This document shows, piece after piece, positions 1-8,483 of a stretch of DNA of 63,592 nucleotides; the first letter of the stretch is position 1, and the number at the start of each line of letters is the position of its first letter. Source of the DNA: Lactobacillus kalixensis DSM 16043 (GTDB lineage: Bacteria; Bacillota; Bacilli; Lactobacillales; Lactobacillaceae); assembly GCF_001434335.1 (NCBI RefSeq), contig NZ_AZFM01000012.1, positions 1-63,592 on the forward strand. Reading direction: 5' to 3'. Below the pieces are notes generated by a model. The model saw nothing but the letters and a program-made list of their open reading frames with translations. It had not been told where the DNA came from and made no database searches. A program made the translations under genes and the position numbers.

Positions 1-31
1 AAAAAGCCAGAACCTATAAAGCTTCCAGCTT
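1..31 (-). terminator. Intrinsic terminator of xpt-pbuX
   Basis: On the minus strand a 9-bp stem AAGCTGGAA/TTCTGGCTT with two G-U pairs and a 10-nt loop is followed by T residues running to the window edge. It sits about 20 bp after the pbuX stop codon, so it closes the xpt-pbuX transcript. Confidence 0.7.
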
Positions 32-49
32 ATTTAGTGCTTTCAAGTT

Positions 50-1300
50 TCAGTTAAGTAAGGTGGCACTAACACTTGCAACAACGATACCGTTACCTAA
101 GAATAATTGCACTGCTTGAGGTAGTGCTTGGAAAATTTGTGGATAAACAGTCACGCCTAATCCTAAGCCAATTGAAATAGCGATGATTAACATATTGCGG
201 TTATCGTTAAAGTCGACTTTAACCAGCATCTTTATTCCTTGAACAGCAATCATCGTGAACATGACCAGCATTGCTCCACCTAAAACAGGGTCTGGAATAA
301 TAGTTACTAGACCACCGATCTTTGGAAGAAGCCCCATTGCCATTAATAAACTAGCTGCCCAGAAGATTGGACGCTTGGTTTTAATACCAGACAATTGAAG
401 AAGGCCGACATTTTGAGAGAAAGTGGTGTAGGGGAAGGTGTTGAAGATCCCACCAAAAATTTGAGCAAGTCCTTCAGCACGGTACCCTCTCTTGAGATCG
501 TCTTCAGTGATGTCTTTATTAAGTAAATCACCAATTGCAAAGAAGACGCCAGTTGATTCAACCATTGAAACTAGGGCAATGATAATCATTGTTAAAGAAG
601 ATGACCATTCAAATTCTGGAACACCGAAGTAGAAAATTTGAGGTAGGTGGAACCAGGCAGCTTGTTTAACTGGTTCTAAGGAAACCATCCCCATTGCACT
701 AGCAAGTAAAGTACCAGCAACTAAACCGATTAACACTGAAATTGAACGAAGGAATCCTTTAGCTAATATTTCTACTAAAAGAATAATTAAAACAGTTACA
801 AAGCTAAGAACTAAATTTTTAGGATCTCCAAAATTTTTAGCACTAGCATTGCCACCACCCATGTTTTGGACGGCAACGGGGATTAAAGTTAACCCGATAA
901 CTGTGATTAGCGTTCCAGTTACAACTGGTGGAAATAGCTTTTTTACTTTAGAAAACCAACCGGCAATACAGAAGACAAAAATTCCGGCAACAATGATTGC
1001 ACCATACATGGTATTGATCGAAAACTTCTGACCAATCATTTCAAGAGGTGCAACAGCTTGAATGGCACAGCCAAGTACTACAGGAAGTCCAATTCCGAAG
1101 TACTTGTTACGGAATAATTGAATAAGTGTTGCTAAACCGCACATGAAGATATCAATTGAGACAAGATACGTCATGTGGGTACTATTAAAGTGCAGGGCAT
1201 TACCAATTAACAATGGTACTGCGATTGCACCGGAATACATTGCTAGAAGATGCTGCAAGCCAAGAACTGCAGCTTTTTTATGATTAACTTCTTTTTGCAT
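50..1300 (-). CDS. pbuX: Xanthine permease PbuX (NCS2/NAT family)
   Basis: A 416-residue polytopic membrane protein of the nucleobase:cation symporter-2 family, expected to import xanthine with protons across the cytoplasmic membrane. About 12 to 14 hydrophobic segments are visible, with the family signature QNVGLL near residues 290-300 and the preceding helix rich in small residues. Its ATG overlaps the last base of the xpt stop codon (TAATG), so the two are translationally coupled and share the upstream guanine riboswitch. Specificity for xanthine rather than uracil or guanine rests on the pairing with xpt. The protein ends at ATLLN, slightly short for the family; the intrinsic terminator follows at once, so this appears to be the natural end rather than a truncation. 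Confidence 0.93.
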   Translation of the reverse strand: MQKEVNHKKAAVLGLQHLLAMYSGAIAVPLLIGNALHFNSTHMTYLVSIDIFMCGLATLIQLFRNKYFGIGLPVVLGCAIQAVAPLEMIGQKFSINTMYGAIIVAGIFVFCIAGWFSKVKKLFPPVVTGTLITVIGLTLIPVAVQNMGGGNASAKNFGDPKNLVLSFVTVLIILLVEILAKGFLRSISVLIGLVAGTLLASAMGMVSLEPVKQAAWFHLPQIFYFGVPEFEWSSSLTMIIIALVSMVESTGVFFAIGDLLNKDITEDDLKRGYRAEGLAQIFGGIFNTFPYTTFSQNVGLLQLSGIKTKRPIFWAASLLMAMGLLPKIGGLVTIIPDPVLGGAMLVMFTMIAVQGIKMLVKVDFNDNRNMLIIAISIGLGLGVTVYPQIFQALPQAVQLFLGNGIVVASVSATLLN

Positions 1301-1878
1301 TAATCCTCACCTAGGAAATGAACTTGTCCATCTTTAAAGCTATCAATATTAGCTAAAGCTTCAAAACGGTAGCCGTGGTCTTTGATCCAGTCGCTACCAC
1401 CTTGGAAAGTCTTAGCAACAACTGCACCGATACCAGCTACACTGCAGCCAGCTTGTTCGGCAATGTTGACCATCCCTTTGACTGCTTCACCGTGAGCAAC
1501 GAAATCATCTAAAATCAATAGAGTATCATCTTTTGACAAAAACTTTTCTTCAACGCAAATCTTGTTTTCAACTTTTTTAGTGTAGGAGAAGACATCAGCC
1601 CAGTAGACAGCATCGTTCAAAGTTGAAGGTTTCTTCTTTCTAGCAAAGACCATTGGCACATTCAATTGATATGCGGCCATGATACTTGGTGCAATACCAG
1701 ATGCCTCACAAGTTAAGACCTTGGTAACGCCACCGTCTTTGAACAAACGGGCAAATTCTTTACCAACTTCCATCATTAATTGGGGATCAACTTGGTGGTT
1801 AAGAAATGAGTTGATCTTTAATACGTCGCCTGGTAGTACCTGCCCGTCTTTTCTAATTCTGTCTTCTAATAACTTCAA
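1300..1878 (-). CDS. xpt: Xanthine phosphoribosyltransferase Xpt
   Basis: A 192-residue purine-salvage enzyme that converts xanthine and PRPP to XMP in the cytoplasm; GuaA, encoded nearby on the other strand, then converts XMP to GMP. The PRPP-binding loop LLILDDFVAHGEA is visible around residues 121-133, and length and N-terminus (MKLLEDRI) are typical of Xpt. The start codon is TTG at 1876-1878, fixed by a strong GAGGAGG Shine-Dalgarno (1885-1891) six bases upstream; no ATG fits. It is the first gene of the xpt-pbuX operon under the guanine riboswitch at 1964-2026. Confidence 0.95.
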   Translation of the reverse strand: MKLLEDRIRKDGQVLPGDVLKINSFLNHQVDPQLMMEVGKEFARLFKDGGVTKVLTCEASGIAPSIMAAYQLNVPMVFARKKKPSTLNDAVYWADVFSYTKKVENKICVEEKFLSKDDTLLILDDFVAHGEAVKGMVNIAEQAGCSVAGIGAVVAKTFQGGSDWIKDHGYRFEALANIDSFKDGQVHFLGED

Positions 1879-1896
1879 CTGAAATCCTCCTCAAGC

Positions 1897-1934
1897 AAAA
1901 AAGCTTGCTTCACCTAAATTTAGGTAAAACAAGC
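1897..1934 (-). terminator. Riboswitch-controlled terminator of xpt-pbuX
   Basis: On the minus strand positions 1934-1903 form an uninterrupted 16-bp stem (two G-U pairs) followed by six Ts. The 5' arm contains TTTACCT, which can instead pair with AGGTAAA in the 3' strand of riboswitch helix P1 (about 1961-1968). Ligand-bound P1 would free the terminator and switch the operon off; without guanine the antiterminator forms. The pairings are seen; the mechanism is that known for xpt riboswitches. Confidence 0.85.
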
Positions 1935-1963
1935 CGTTAAGAAACTATCTTAATTTTCGTTTA

Positions 1964-2026
1964 CCTATAGTCCACTATTTACGGTAGTGGGTAGAAACTG
2001 TTGCCCATATTGCAACTTTATATAGA
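1964..2026 (-). promoter_or_regulatory. Guanine-class purine riboswitch aptamer
   Basis: The minus strand shows the three-way junction of the purine riboswitch: P1 CTATA/TATAG, P2 GTTGC/GCAAC with loop AATATGG, joining segment AGTTTCTACC, P3 CACTA/TAGTG with loop CCGTAAA, then GGACTATAGG. These loops and the joining segment match the conserved core. The C in GGACTATAG at the specificity position marks it as guanine/hypoxanthine-binding rather than adenine-binding. It controls xpt-pbuX through the terminator at 1897-1934. Confidence 0.93.
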
Positions 2027-2097
2027 TATTTGTGTTGGCTTAATCTTAACAAAATAGGTTGCCGAACACAAGAGGAAAATTATTGAATAACGTTCGA

Positions 2098-2856
2098 TTA
2101 TTCTTTAGAAGGAAGATCCTTATAACTAAGAGCAAATATTTTTTCTATAATTACATATAGAATTCCGGAGATGGGCCAGATAATCCAGCTGTGTGCCCAA
2201 TCATTAGTGATGAAGCTGTAGCTTAAGTATAAAAGAGATGCGATCATCCAGTAAAGTGCAGCGTATTTTTCCATTTTTTTACGCCCCAGTTTGTTTTTGA
2301 CAGTATAGTCGTCAGTCTGAAGTAAAACGTTGTAGCTGTTCATAATGGTGTTGCATTTAACTAGTAAGAAAACTCCGATTGAAATTGGGATTAGAGTAAT
2401 GGCGATTAGACTAATCATGATGTTTTCAAAATCAGCTACGTCTTCAAAGAATGCACCAGAGATGACAGGAATTGCGGAAAGAATGAAAATCACAATAGCG
2501 GATATAGTCATTGTAGCGTATGTCTTTGTATATTGATCTTTTGCTTTTTGCACTTTATTGATCAATTCAGTGGATAGATTGAAATTATCGTATTCGAGCT
2601 TTTCAAAAGAATTGAGCTTAAAACCCGCTGAAACAAATAAGCCAACACTGATAGCAATAATAACAAGTAAGATAATGATGCCAATTGCTGATGCTGCATT
2701 GCTGGGGAGCGTGATTAAGTCTGATTTAGATAGACTTAGCAAGACTAGTAATGACATAGGGGATAGAATACAGAGCATCACACCAGTAGCAATAGTAGTA
2801 GCTGCTTTTTTGCGAGCTTGCAAGAATTGATCGACTTTTTCTTTAGTTAAGTTCAT
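2098..2856 (-). CDS. Membrane protein related to the membrane part of the adjacent XRE regulator
   Basis: A 252-residue integral membrane protein with about six hydrophobic segments (roughly residues 20-42, 56-80, 110-133, 143-165, 200-217, 220-242). I do not recognise a named family. Its layout (a start like KVDQFLQARKKA, two paired helices, a charged linker LEYDNFNLSTELINKVQKAKDQY, then two more pairs) parallels the C-terminal half of the XRE protein encoded directly upstream, so it looks like a paralogue lacking the DNA-binding domain. RBS AGAGGTG precedes the ATG. A possible own promoter (TTGAAA, 18 bp, TCTAAT) lies in the 90-bp gap. It may pair with the regulator in the membrane; that is inference. 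Confidence 0.75.
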   Translation of the reverse strand: MNLTKEKVDQFLQARKKAATTIATGVMLCILSPMSLLVLLSLSKSDLITLPSNAASAIGIIILLVIIAISVGLFVSAGFKLNSFEKLEYDNFNLSTELINKVQKAKDQYTKTYATMTISAIVIFILSAIPVISGAFFEDVADFENIMISLIAITLIPISIGVFLLVKCNTIMNSYNVLLQTDDYTVKNKLGRKKMEKYAALYWMIASLLYLSYSFITNDWAHSWIIWPISGILYVIIEKIFALSYKDLPSKE

Positions 2857-2946
2857 GATTGGACACCTCTTTCGTATATATTAGACAAGTGATATAGTTT
2901 ATATTTCAATTATATCTAATTACTAAAAGAGGGACTAGTTTGCGGC

Positions 2947-3918
2947 TTAATGCGCTTTCTTTTTGAAAAAGATCAAAGTAGCGACTACATAAGCAACTAA
3001 GGAAAAGCAGAATAATAGATTGGCCAGACTATATGAAATGTAGTGGCTAAATAGAATGTAACTGGAGAAGATAATTACCCAGGAAATGACACTATTAAAA
3101 GTTAATAGATCTCTATCTTGTTTGGATAGTATTTTTTTACTTAAAGAAATTCTAGATAGAGCAGATGCTTGAACTGCGTAATATGTAAGTTCATAACTGG
3201 CTAAGCTAAGTAAAATGAAAATTACTGCTACTAGCGGCACTGATAAATTATCACCAGTATGCATTTCGCTGATAACGATTGGCGGAATAAAGGCCAAGAT
3301 CGTGAGAACAACTGCAGAAATGATGCGCTTATTATTGTTTTTCCTGAAATCTTGTTTGATAAATGTGAGATTATCCTTTTGCTTATTAGTTAAAGTGAAC
3401 TGGTTTTGATTAATGTCTTTAAATTCACGCATTATTAGTTTCGCATTGACAAATGAACCCACACCATAGGCAATGGTGATAATCGCGAGAACAAAACCAA
3501 TAGTTTGAAAAATTCTATCTACATTACTGAATATTACTTGTAGAGTTAAAAAAGCTTGGAAGACGGCAAATGCTAAGAAGAAAAGGGCAGGAGCTAAACT
3601 TTCGTAATGATTGGCTTTCTTTGCAACTTTAAGATATTGTTCAATCTGTTCATCTTTTAAAACGGGGAGACTTTCATCTTCTTGTTCATCTTTAGAAGTA
3701 TTTGTCACTTCAAAAGAAGGTGTTCCGTTCTTCAAAAGATAATCAGTAGTAACGCCAAATAGTTCAGATAAATCGACAATCTTTTCAATATCAGGGATGG
3801 ATTGATTTGATTCCCATTTTGAAACAGCTTGACGACTAACATTCATTTTTTGAGCTAAGGCTTCTTGAGAGAGATGATTCTTTTTTCTTAACTCTGAAAT
3901 TTTTTGACCTAATTTCAT
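2947..3918 (-). CDS. Membrane-anchored XRE-family transcriptional regulator
   Basis: A 323-residue protein with an N-terminal helix-turn-helix of the XRE/Cro type (about residues 5-62: KISELRKKNHLSQEALAQKM then VSRQAVSKWE), a charged linker rich in Glu and Asp (70-95), and a C-terminal region with about six membrane segments. Such one-protein membrane regulators are common in lactobacilli; their signals are mostly unknown. The gene is divergent from guaA, and the space between holds a cluster of GTTGC/GCAAC inverted repeats (3969-4029) that could be its operator. ATG start with RBS AAAGGATC upstream. Confidence 0.85.
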   Translation of the reverse strand: MKLGQKISELRKKNHLSQEALAQKMNVSRQAVSKWESNQSIPDIEKIVDLSELFGVTTDYLLKNGTPSFEVTNTSKDEQEDESLPVLKDEQIEQYLKVAKKANHYESLAPALFFLAFAVFQAFLTLQVIFSNVDRIFQTIGFVLAIITIAYGVGSFVNAKLIMREFKDINQNQFTLTNKQKDNLTFIKQDFRKNNNKRIISAVVLTILAFIPPIVISEMHTGDNLSVPLVAVIFILLSLASYELTYYAVQASALSRISLSKKILSKQDRDLLTFNSVISWVIIFSSYILFSHYISYSLANLLFCFSLVAYVVATLIFFKKKAH

Positions 3919-3968
3919 GATAGGTGATCCTTTCTGTTTTTCGATGTTTTTAATTTACAAAAAACTTT

Positions 3969-4029
3969 GGTTGCTAACAAGAACTTTTTGCTTGCACCTT
4001 AGGCAACTAACGGTTGCAACTAGTAGTTG
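3969..4029. promoter_or_regulatory. Candidate operator cluster between xre and guaA
   Basis: Four copies of GTTGC/GCAAC occur in 60 bp: GGTTGC (3969), GCAAC (4003), the palindrome GTTGCAAC (4013-4020), and the 13-nt palindrome CAACTAGTAGTTG (4017-4029). No gene or terminator explains them. Autoregulation by the adjacent XRE protein is inferred from position only. Confidence 0.4.
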
Positions 4030-4074
4030 ACAGGTGTTAAAGCTGAACATTTACGCATATTTAAGAAATATTGA

Positions 4075-4103
4075 TTGACCTTTTAAAAAATTCCTAGTAG
4101 AGT
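4075..4103 (+). promoter_or_regulatory. Probable guaA promoter
   Basis: TTGACC at 4075-4080, a 17-bp spacer, then TAGAGT at 4098-4103, about 39 bp before the guaA start. Confidence 0.5.
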
Positions 4104-4141
4104 TAATTAAAAATGTGTAGCTAAAAAGAGGGAGAAGAGTA

Positions 4142-5692
4142 GTGTCTAAGAATCTAGATGATTTTGATAAGATTATTGTTCTTGACTTCGGTAGTCAATA
4201 TAATCAATTAATCACCCGTCGAATTCGTGACTTCGGTATTTATTCTGAGCTTTTACCACACGATTTAAGTATCGACAAGATTAAAGAAATGGCACCTAAA
4301 GGAATTATTTTCTCAGGTGGTCCTAACAGTGTTTATGATGAAGGCGCATTGAAAGTAGATCCTAAGATTTTTGAATTAGGTATTCCAATTTTGGGTATCT
4401 GCTACGGGATGCAATTAATGAGTTACGACTTGGGCGGAAACGTTGAAAAGGCTGATAACTCTGAATACGGTCGTGCTGACATTGAAGTCACTGATCCAAA
4501 TGCTGTCTTGTTTGAAGGTTTACCAGACAAGCAATACGTTTGGATGAGTCACGGTGACTTGGTAACTAAGGCACCTGAAGGCTTCAAGGTAACTGCATCA
4601 AGTAAGAACTGTCCAATTTCTTCAATTGCTAATGATGAGAAGAAGTTCTATGGTATTCAATTCCACGCAGAAGTACGTAATTCTGAATATGGTTTGGACA
4701 TTTTGAAGAACTTTGCCTTTAAGGTCTGCGGTGCTAAGGCTAACTGGACCATGGATGACTTCATTGACATGCAAGTTGATGAAATCCGCAAGGAAGTTGG
4801 CGACAAGAAGGTTATCTTAGGTCTTTCTGGTGGTGTTGACTCAAGTGTTACTGCCACTCTTCTTCATAAGGCAATTGGTGATCAATTGACTGCTATTTTC
4901 GTTGACCACGGTATGCTTCGTAAAGACGAAGGTGATCAAGTAATGCAGGCTTTGAACAAGGACTTAGGTGTTAACATTATCCGCGTTAACGCTCAAGAAC
5001 GCTTCTTGAATAAATTAAAGGGCGTAACAGATCCTGAACAAAAGCGTAAGATCATTGGTAAGGAATTTATCGAAGTCTTCAACGAAGAAGCCAAGAAGTT
5101 AAAGGATGTGGACTTCTTAGCGCAAGGTACTTTGTACACCGATGTTATTGAAAGTGGTACTAATACTGCTCAAACGATCAAGTCACACCACAACGTTGGT
5201 GGTTTGCCAGAAGACATGCATTTCAAGTTGATCGAACCACTTCGTAAGTTGTTCAAGGATGAAGTTCGTGAACTTGGTGAAAAGTTGGGTATTCCACATG
5301 ACTTGGTATGGCGCCAACCATTCCCAGGTCCAGGTCTTGGTATTCGTGTTCTTGGCGAAGTTACTGAAGACAAGCTTAAGATTGTACGTGAAAGTGACGC
5401 AATTTTACGTGAAGAAATCAAGAATGCAGGTCTTCAAGAAGAAATTTGGCAATACTTTACTGTTCTTCCAGGTATTCGTTCAGTTGGTGTTATGGGGGAT
5501 GGTCGTACTTACGACTACACTATTGGTATTCGTGCCGTAACTTCAATTGATGGGATGACTGCAGACTTTGCTCAAATTCCATGGGATGTGCTTGGTCACA
5601 TTTCAGATAGAATCGTAAACGAAGTAGATAACGTTAACCGTATCGTTTACGATGTAACTTCCAAGCCACCTTCCACTATTGAATGGGAATAA
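4142..5692 (+). CDS. guaA: GMP synthase (glutamine-hydrolysing)
   Basis: A 516-residue cytoplasmic enzyme that aminates XMP to GMP using glutamine and ATP. Domains in order: class I glutamine amidotransferase (about 10-195; nucleophile loop GICYGMQL, His/Glu in FHAEV), ATP pyrophosphatase (210-390; PP-loop [10 protein letters not shown]) and the dimerisation domain ([10 protein letters not shown] onward, ending IEWE as usual). Length is normal. The start is GTG at 4142 behind GAGGGAG. FHAEV replaces the more common FHPEV but keeps the catalytic pair. It uses the XMP made by Xpt, so the two flanking purine loci are functionally linked. Confidence 0.97.
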   Translation: MSKNLDDFDKIIVLDFGSQYNQLITRRIRDFGIYSELLPHDLSIDKIKEMAPKGIIFSGGPNSVYDEGALKVDPKIFELGIPILGICYGMQLMSYDLGGNVEKADNSEYGRADIEVTDPNAVLFEGLPDKQYVWMSHGDLVTKAPEGFKVTASSKNCPISSIANDEKKFYGIQFHAEVRNSEYGLDILKNFAFKVCGAKANWTMDDFIDMQVDEIRKEVGDKKVILGLSGGVDSSVTATLLHKAIGDQLTAIFVDHGMLRKDEGDQVMQALNKDLGVNIIRVNAQERFLNKLKGVTDPEQKRKIIGKEFIEVFNEEAKKLKDVDFLAQGTLYTDVIESGTNTAQTIKSHHNVGGLPEDMHFKLIEPLRKLFKDEVRELGEKLGIPHDLVWRQPFPGPGLGIRVLGEVTEDKLKIVRESDAILREEIKNAGLQEEIWQYFTVLPGIRSVGVMGDGRTYDYTIGIRAVTSIDGMTADFAQIPWDVLGHISDRIVNEVDNVNRIVYDVTSKPPSTIEWE

Positions 5693-5747
5693 AAATAAGT
5701 TTAAAACGCTGCTTTAATAAGCTTTAGAAAAAATCTAGCGTATTTTA

Positions 5748-5785
5748 ACGAGCTCTTGGTTGTAATGACCAAGGGCTCGTTTTAG
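5748..5785 (+). terminator. guaA terminator
   Basis: A 13-bp stem ACGAGCTCTTGGT/ACCAAGGGCTCGT (one G-U pair), 7-nt loop, followed by TTTAGTT. Confidence 0.85.
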
Positions 5786-5993
5786 TTCATAATCAAAAGT
5801 TTTTCTTGATGTCATTAGCTGAGCTATCCTATTCAAGAGGAAGAATAACAAATTCCTGAAAAAAACTATTCAATTGTTGAATCTGTAATTTAGATAACGT
5901 TTTATTGTTATTGTAATAATAAGATACTTATAAATAGAAGCCTCATTTAACCGCTTAAAAAGTCAGCTCTTACAACTCATCTTTTTGTAAAAA
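5786..5993. other. Intergenic stretch without recognised gene
   Basis: AT-rich spacer between the guaA terminator and the adhesin promoter. I see no convincing ORF; only a small palindrome ATTCAATTGTTGAAT near 5867 stands out. Confidence 0.5.
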
Positions 5994-6002
5994 TGCTATA
6001 CT
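5994..6002 (+). promoter_or_regulatory. Extended -10 promoter of the adhesin gene
   Basis: TGCTATACT fits the TGnTATAAT extended -10 consensus; no good -35 is visible. It would leave a leader of about 100 nt before the ATG at 6108, which has the RBS GAGGAAAGGA. Confidence 0.45.
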
Positions 6003-6107
6003 ATACATAACAAAGGTGTTATTATTTTGGAATATAACTGAACATTTTTTAAAATCTGACGAGTTATAGTATTAATAAAATTTCGAGGAAAGGAACAGGT
6101 ATATATT

Positions 6108-8321
6108 ATGTTCTTTAACAAAACAGATAATGATAGTAAGCAACGCTTTGGAATCAGAAAGCTGAGTGTCGGGGCTTGCTCAGTACTTCTCTCCACTTTG
6201 ATCTTAGGAGTGGGAGTTCAAGAAAGTACACCAAAGGCTCACGCTGCTACAACAGATTCTTCAATAGATTCTGACGCTACCGATGCGGCTGATAATCCGC
6301 AAAATAAAAATAACTATGTAACTGCAAGCGAAGTTAAGGCTGAATCCGCAACAGAAGCTACTTCTTCAAGTAGTGAAAGTAATGAACAAAATGATAGTGT
6401 TAAGCAAGAAGATAAAGCTGTAGATGCAAAAGCTACTATCGAAACTAAATCTTCAGAAACTACTGATGATACTAAGAATGCGGTAGTTTCTAATGAAGAA
6501 AAATCTACAACTGAAACTAACAATGCACAAGCTGATTCTGAAAAGTCTGCTACAAAAGCTGCTGAGCAAACTTCTAATACAACGGATCAGTCTGTTAATG
6601 CTGCAGAAAATAAAAAAGCCCAAAACGTTGATGATACTAAGAATGCAGAAACTGCTGATAAAAGTAAGTCAGATTTAAACGATCTTCAAGAACTTATTGA
6701 AAAACAAGTTAAGGGGAAAGATGGAAAAGAATTAGACGTTAATACTCTTAATTCTATGCTTAGAACTGCGGGTGTATCTAATTTCCAAGTTTTAGCAGCG
6801 ACATCTGCAACAGAAGCTCTAGCTGAAGCTGATGAAATTAAAGCAAACGCAACAATAACAATTCCAAGTACTGATGGACGCTATACTCTCTATATTTCAA
6901 GAGATGCTTGGGGAAATACTACGGATGGTACTCAACCTGTTAAGGTTCTTCTTTCCGGAAATGTTCTTGCTGGTGATACTGTCACTATTTCTATTCCAAG
7001 TTATGGTATAGTCCCTGCAACTCCACATACTATGGATTCAAATTATGGGAGTGCTTCTATAAAGGATGTTGGTACTAATAAGGTGGTTACTTATAACTTC
7101 ACCGCTTCTGGTGTGATTAATCCAATTATTACAATTAATCCTGATAATGGATATGGTGCTAAGTCAACACCAATGCAAATTACTCAGCCTACGGTGAAGG
7201 ATATTACCTGGACAATTAATGGTGTTGAGCAAACATCCGCAGAATTTCATATTGATGTTAACCCTGCCTGGAATCCAAAATTTTCTTTAAGTAAACCTGA
7301 TCCAACTTCTTCTGATCAAAATGCTTTAAAGAAGATGATTCCTAATTATGAGTCAATCTATCAGCTCGCAATTAATGAAACTAACGGTGTTGCACCAGCA
7401 CAAGATGGTCAATCTACTCTTCCATATCCTTCTCAAAAAATTAATAGCGCTGTTAATTATGGTACGACAATTACTATCCCAATGCCTAAAGGTTATGTGC
7501 TAGATCAAAGTGCTACAATGCAGCTCAATAATTTTGGGGATAAGACTACAATTACCCAAGAAGGCAATAATGTAATTATCACTGTGCCAAAAGGTTCAGG
7601 TACGCAAAACTGGAATAGTGGACCTGCCTACCAACTCGTCGGTTCTTATGATATTGCAATGCCAGAAACAGCTACTACTTATACGGCTGATGCTCCAATT
7701 ACGATTGTTCAAAAACTTAATGATGATGGCAGCCAAACTAAGACTTGGAATGGTCCAACAGTAAGTCAAGATTTCTATGGTGCTAATGATCAGATTCCAC
7801 TAGGTCAGATGCCGCTTTATGGTCAAGCTGCTTATGGTGGCAATCAGATTTTAAATAATGGAAAGAAACAGATTGTTGCTTACTTTGGTGCTACTAATGA
7901 ATCAATTGGATCATATACTGATTATAGTAGTAACTTTACCTTTGATTTTGATAAAGGATTAGGTGTAACTGAACTTAGAACACCAACTATTCCTGGCACA
8001 AGTAACTATAAGTACACCATTACTTACGCAGATGGTACAACGAGTCGAGGACAAGTAAATGCTGGTGAAACCATTACTGGAACCGGAGTAATTACTAATA
8101 TCGTAGTTAGTCCGGATGACTTTGAACGAGATCAAAGTACAGCTACTACATTGCCACTTAATAAATTTGCGGAGCAAACTACCCAATCAGTAAATGCTTT
8201 TGAAGCGTATGGTGCTGTACCAGATACGGTTAAAGCTAATACCAAATTAGTTGCCAATATGACTTTTACCGGAACAGTTCAACAAGGAAATGTAACGAGA
8301 TATTTGACTAGTAAAACATAA
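6108..8321 (+). CDS. N-terminal fragment of giant adhesin (secreted, no anchor)
   Basis: This 737-residue product starts with a YSIRK-type signal peptide (FGIRKLSVGACSV, residues 14-26) and a likely cleavage site after AHA (44-46), placing it in the septal secretion pathway of Gram-positive surface proteins. Residues 47-200 are low-complexity, rich in Ser, Thr, Glu, Lys and Asp, typical of an extended N-terminal spacer; residues 220-737 are beta-rich with Tyr/Asn/Gly-rich motifs. It lacks any cell-wall sorting signal because of the TAA at 8319-8321, so if made it would be released rather than anchored. RBS GAGGAAAGGA precedes the ATG. Function as an adhesin is inferred from the architecture of the whole gene. 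Confidence 0.8.
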   Translation: MFFNKTDNDSKQRFGIRKLSVGACSVLLSTLILGVGVQESTPKAHAATTDSSIDSDATDAADNPQNKNNYVTASEVKAESATEATSSSSESNEQNDSVKQEDKAVDAKATIETKSSETTDDTKNAVVSNEEKSTTETNNAQADSEKSATKAAEQTSNTTDQSVNAAENKKAQNVDDTKNAETADKSKSDLNDLQELIEKQVKGKDGKELDVNTLNSMLRTAGVSNFQVLAATSATEALAEADEIKANATITIPSTDGRYTLYISRDAWGNTTDGTQPVKVLLSGNVLAGDTVTISIPSYGIVPATPHTMDSNYGSASIKDVGTNKVVTYNFTASGVINPIITINPDNGYGAKSTPMQITQPTVKDITWTINGVEQTSAEFHIDVNPAWNPKFSLSKPDPTSSDQNALKKMIPNYESIYQLAINETNGVAPAQDGQSTLPYPSQKINSAVNYGTTITIPMPKGYVLDQSATMQLNNFGDKTTITQEGNNVIITVPKGSGTQNWNSGPAYQLVGSYDIAMPETATTYTADAPITIVQKLNDDGSQTKTWNGPTVSQDFYGANDQIPLGQMPLYGQAAYGGNQILNNGKKQIVAYFGATNESIGSYTDYSSNFTFDFDKGLGVTELRTPTIPGTSNYKYTITYADGTTSRGQVNAGETITGTGVITNIVVSPDDFERDQSTATTLPLNKFAEQTTQSVNAFEAYGAVPDTVKANTKLVANMTFTGTVQQGNVTRYLTSKT

Positions 8322-8483
8322 GTCGATCAAACTGTTGTTTCAACAGATAGTTTAACCTCTAGTACGGGTATATATGGATATCAAAGTATCACATCAACTG
8401 GTCAATCTAATGTCGGGTATTTATCTGTCTATTCTGGTGGTGGATTAACAAATAATATCTATGAGCCAACTTTTTACTATGTT

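Noticed and set aside
3919-4141. Purine riboswitch in front of guaA
   Set aside because: The conserved joining and loop sequences seen before xpt are absent here; only palindromes and a promoter are visible.
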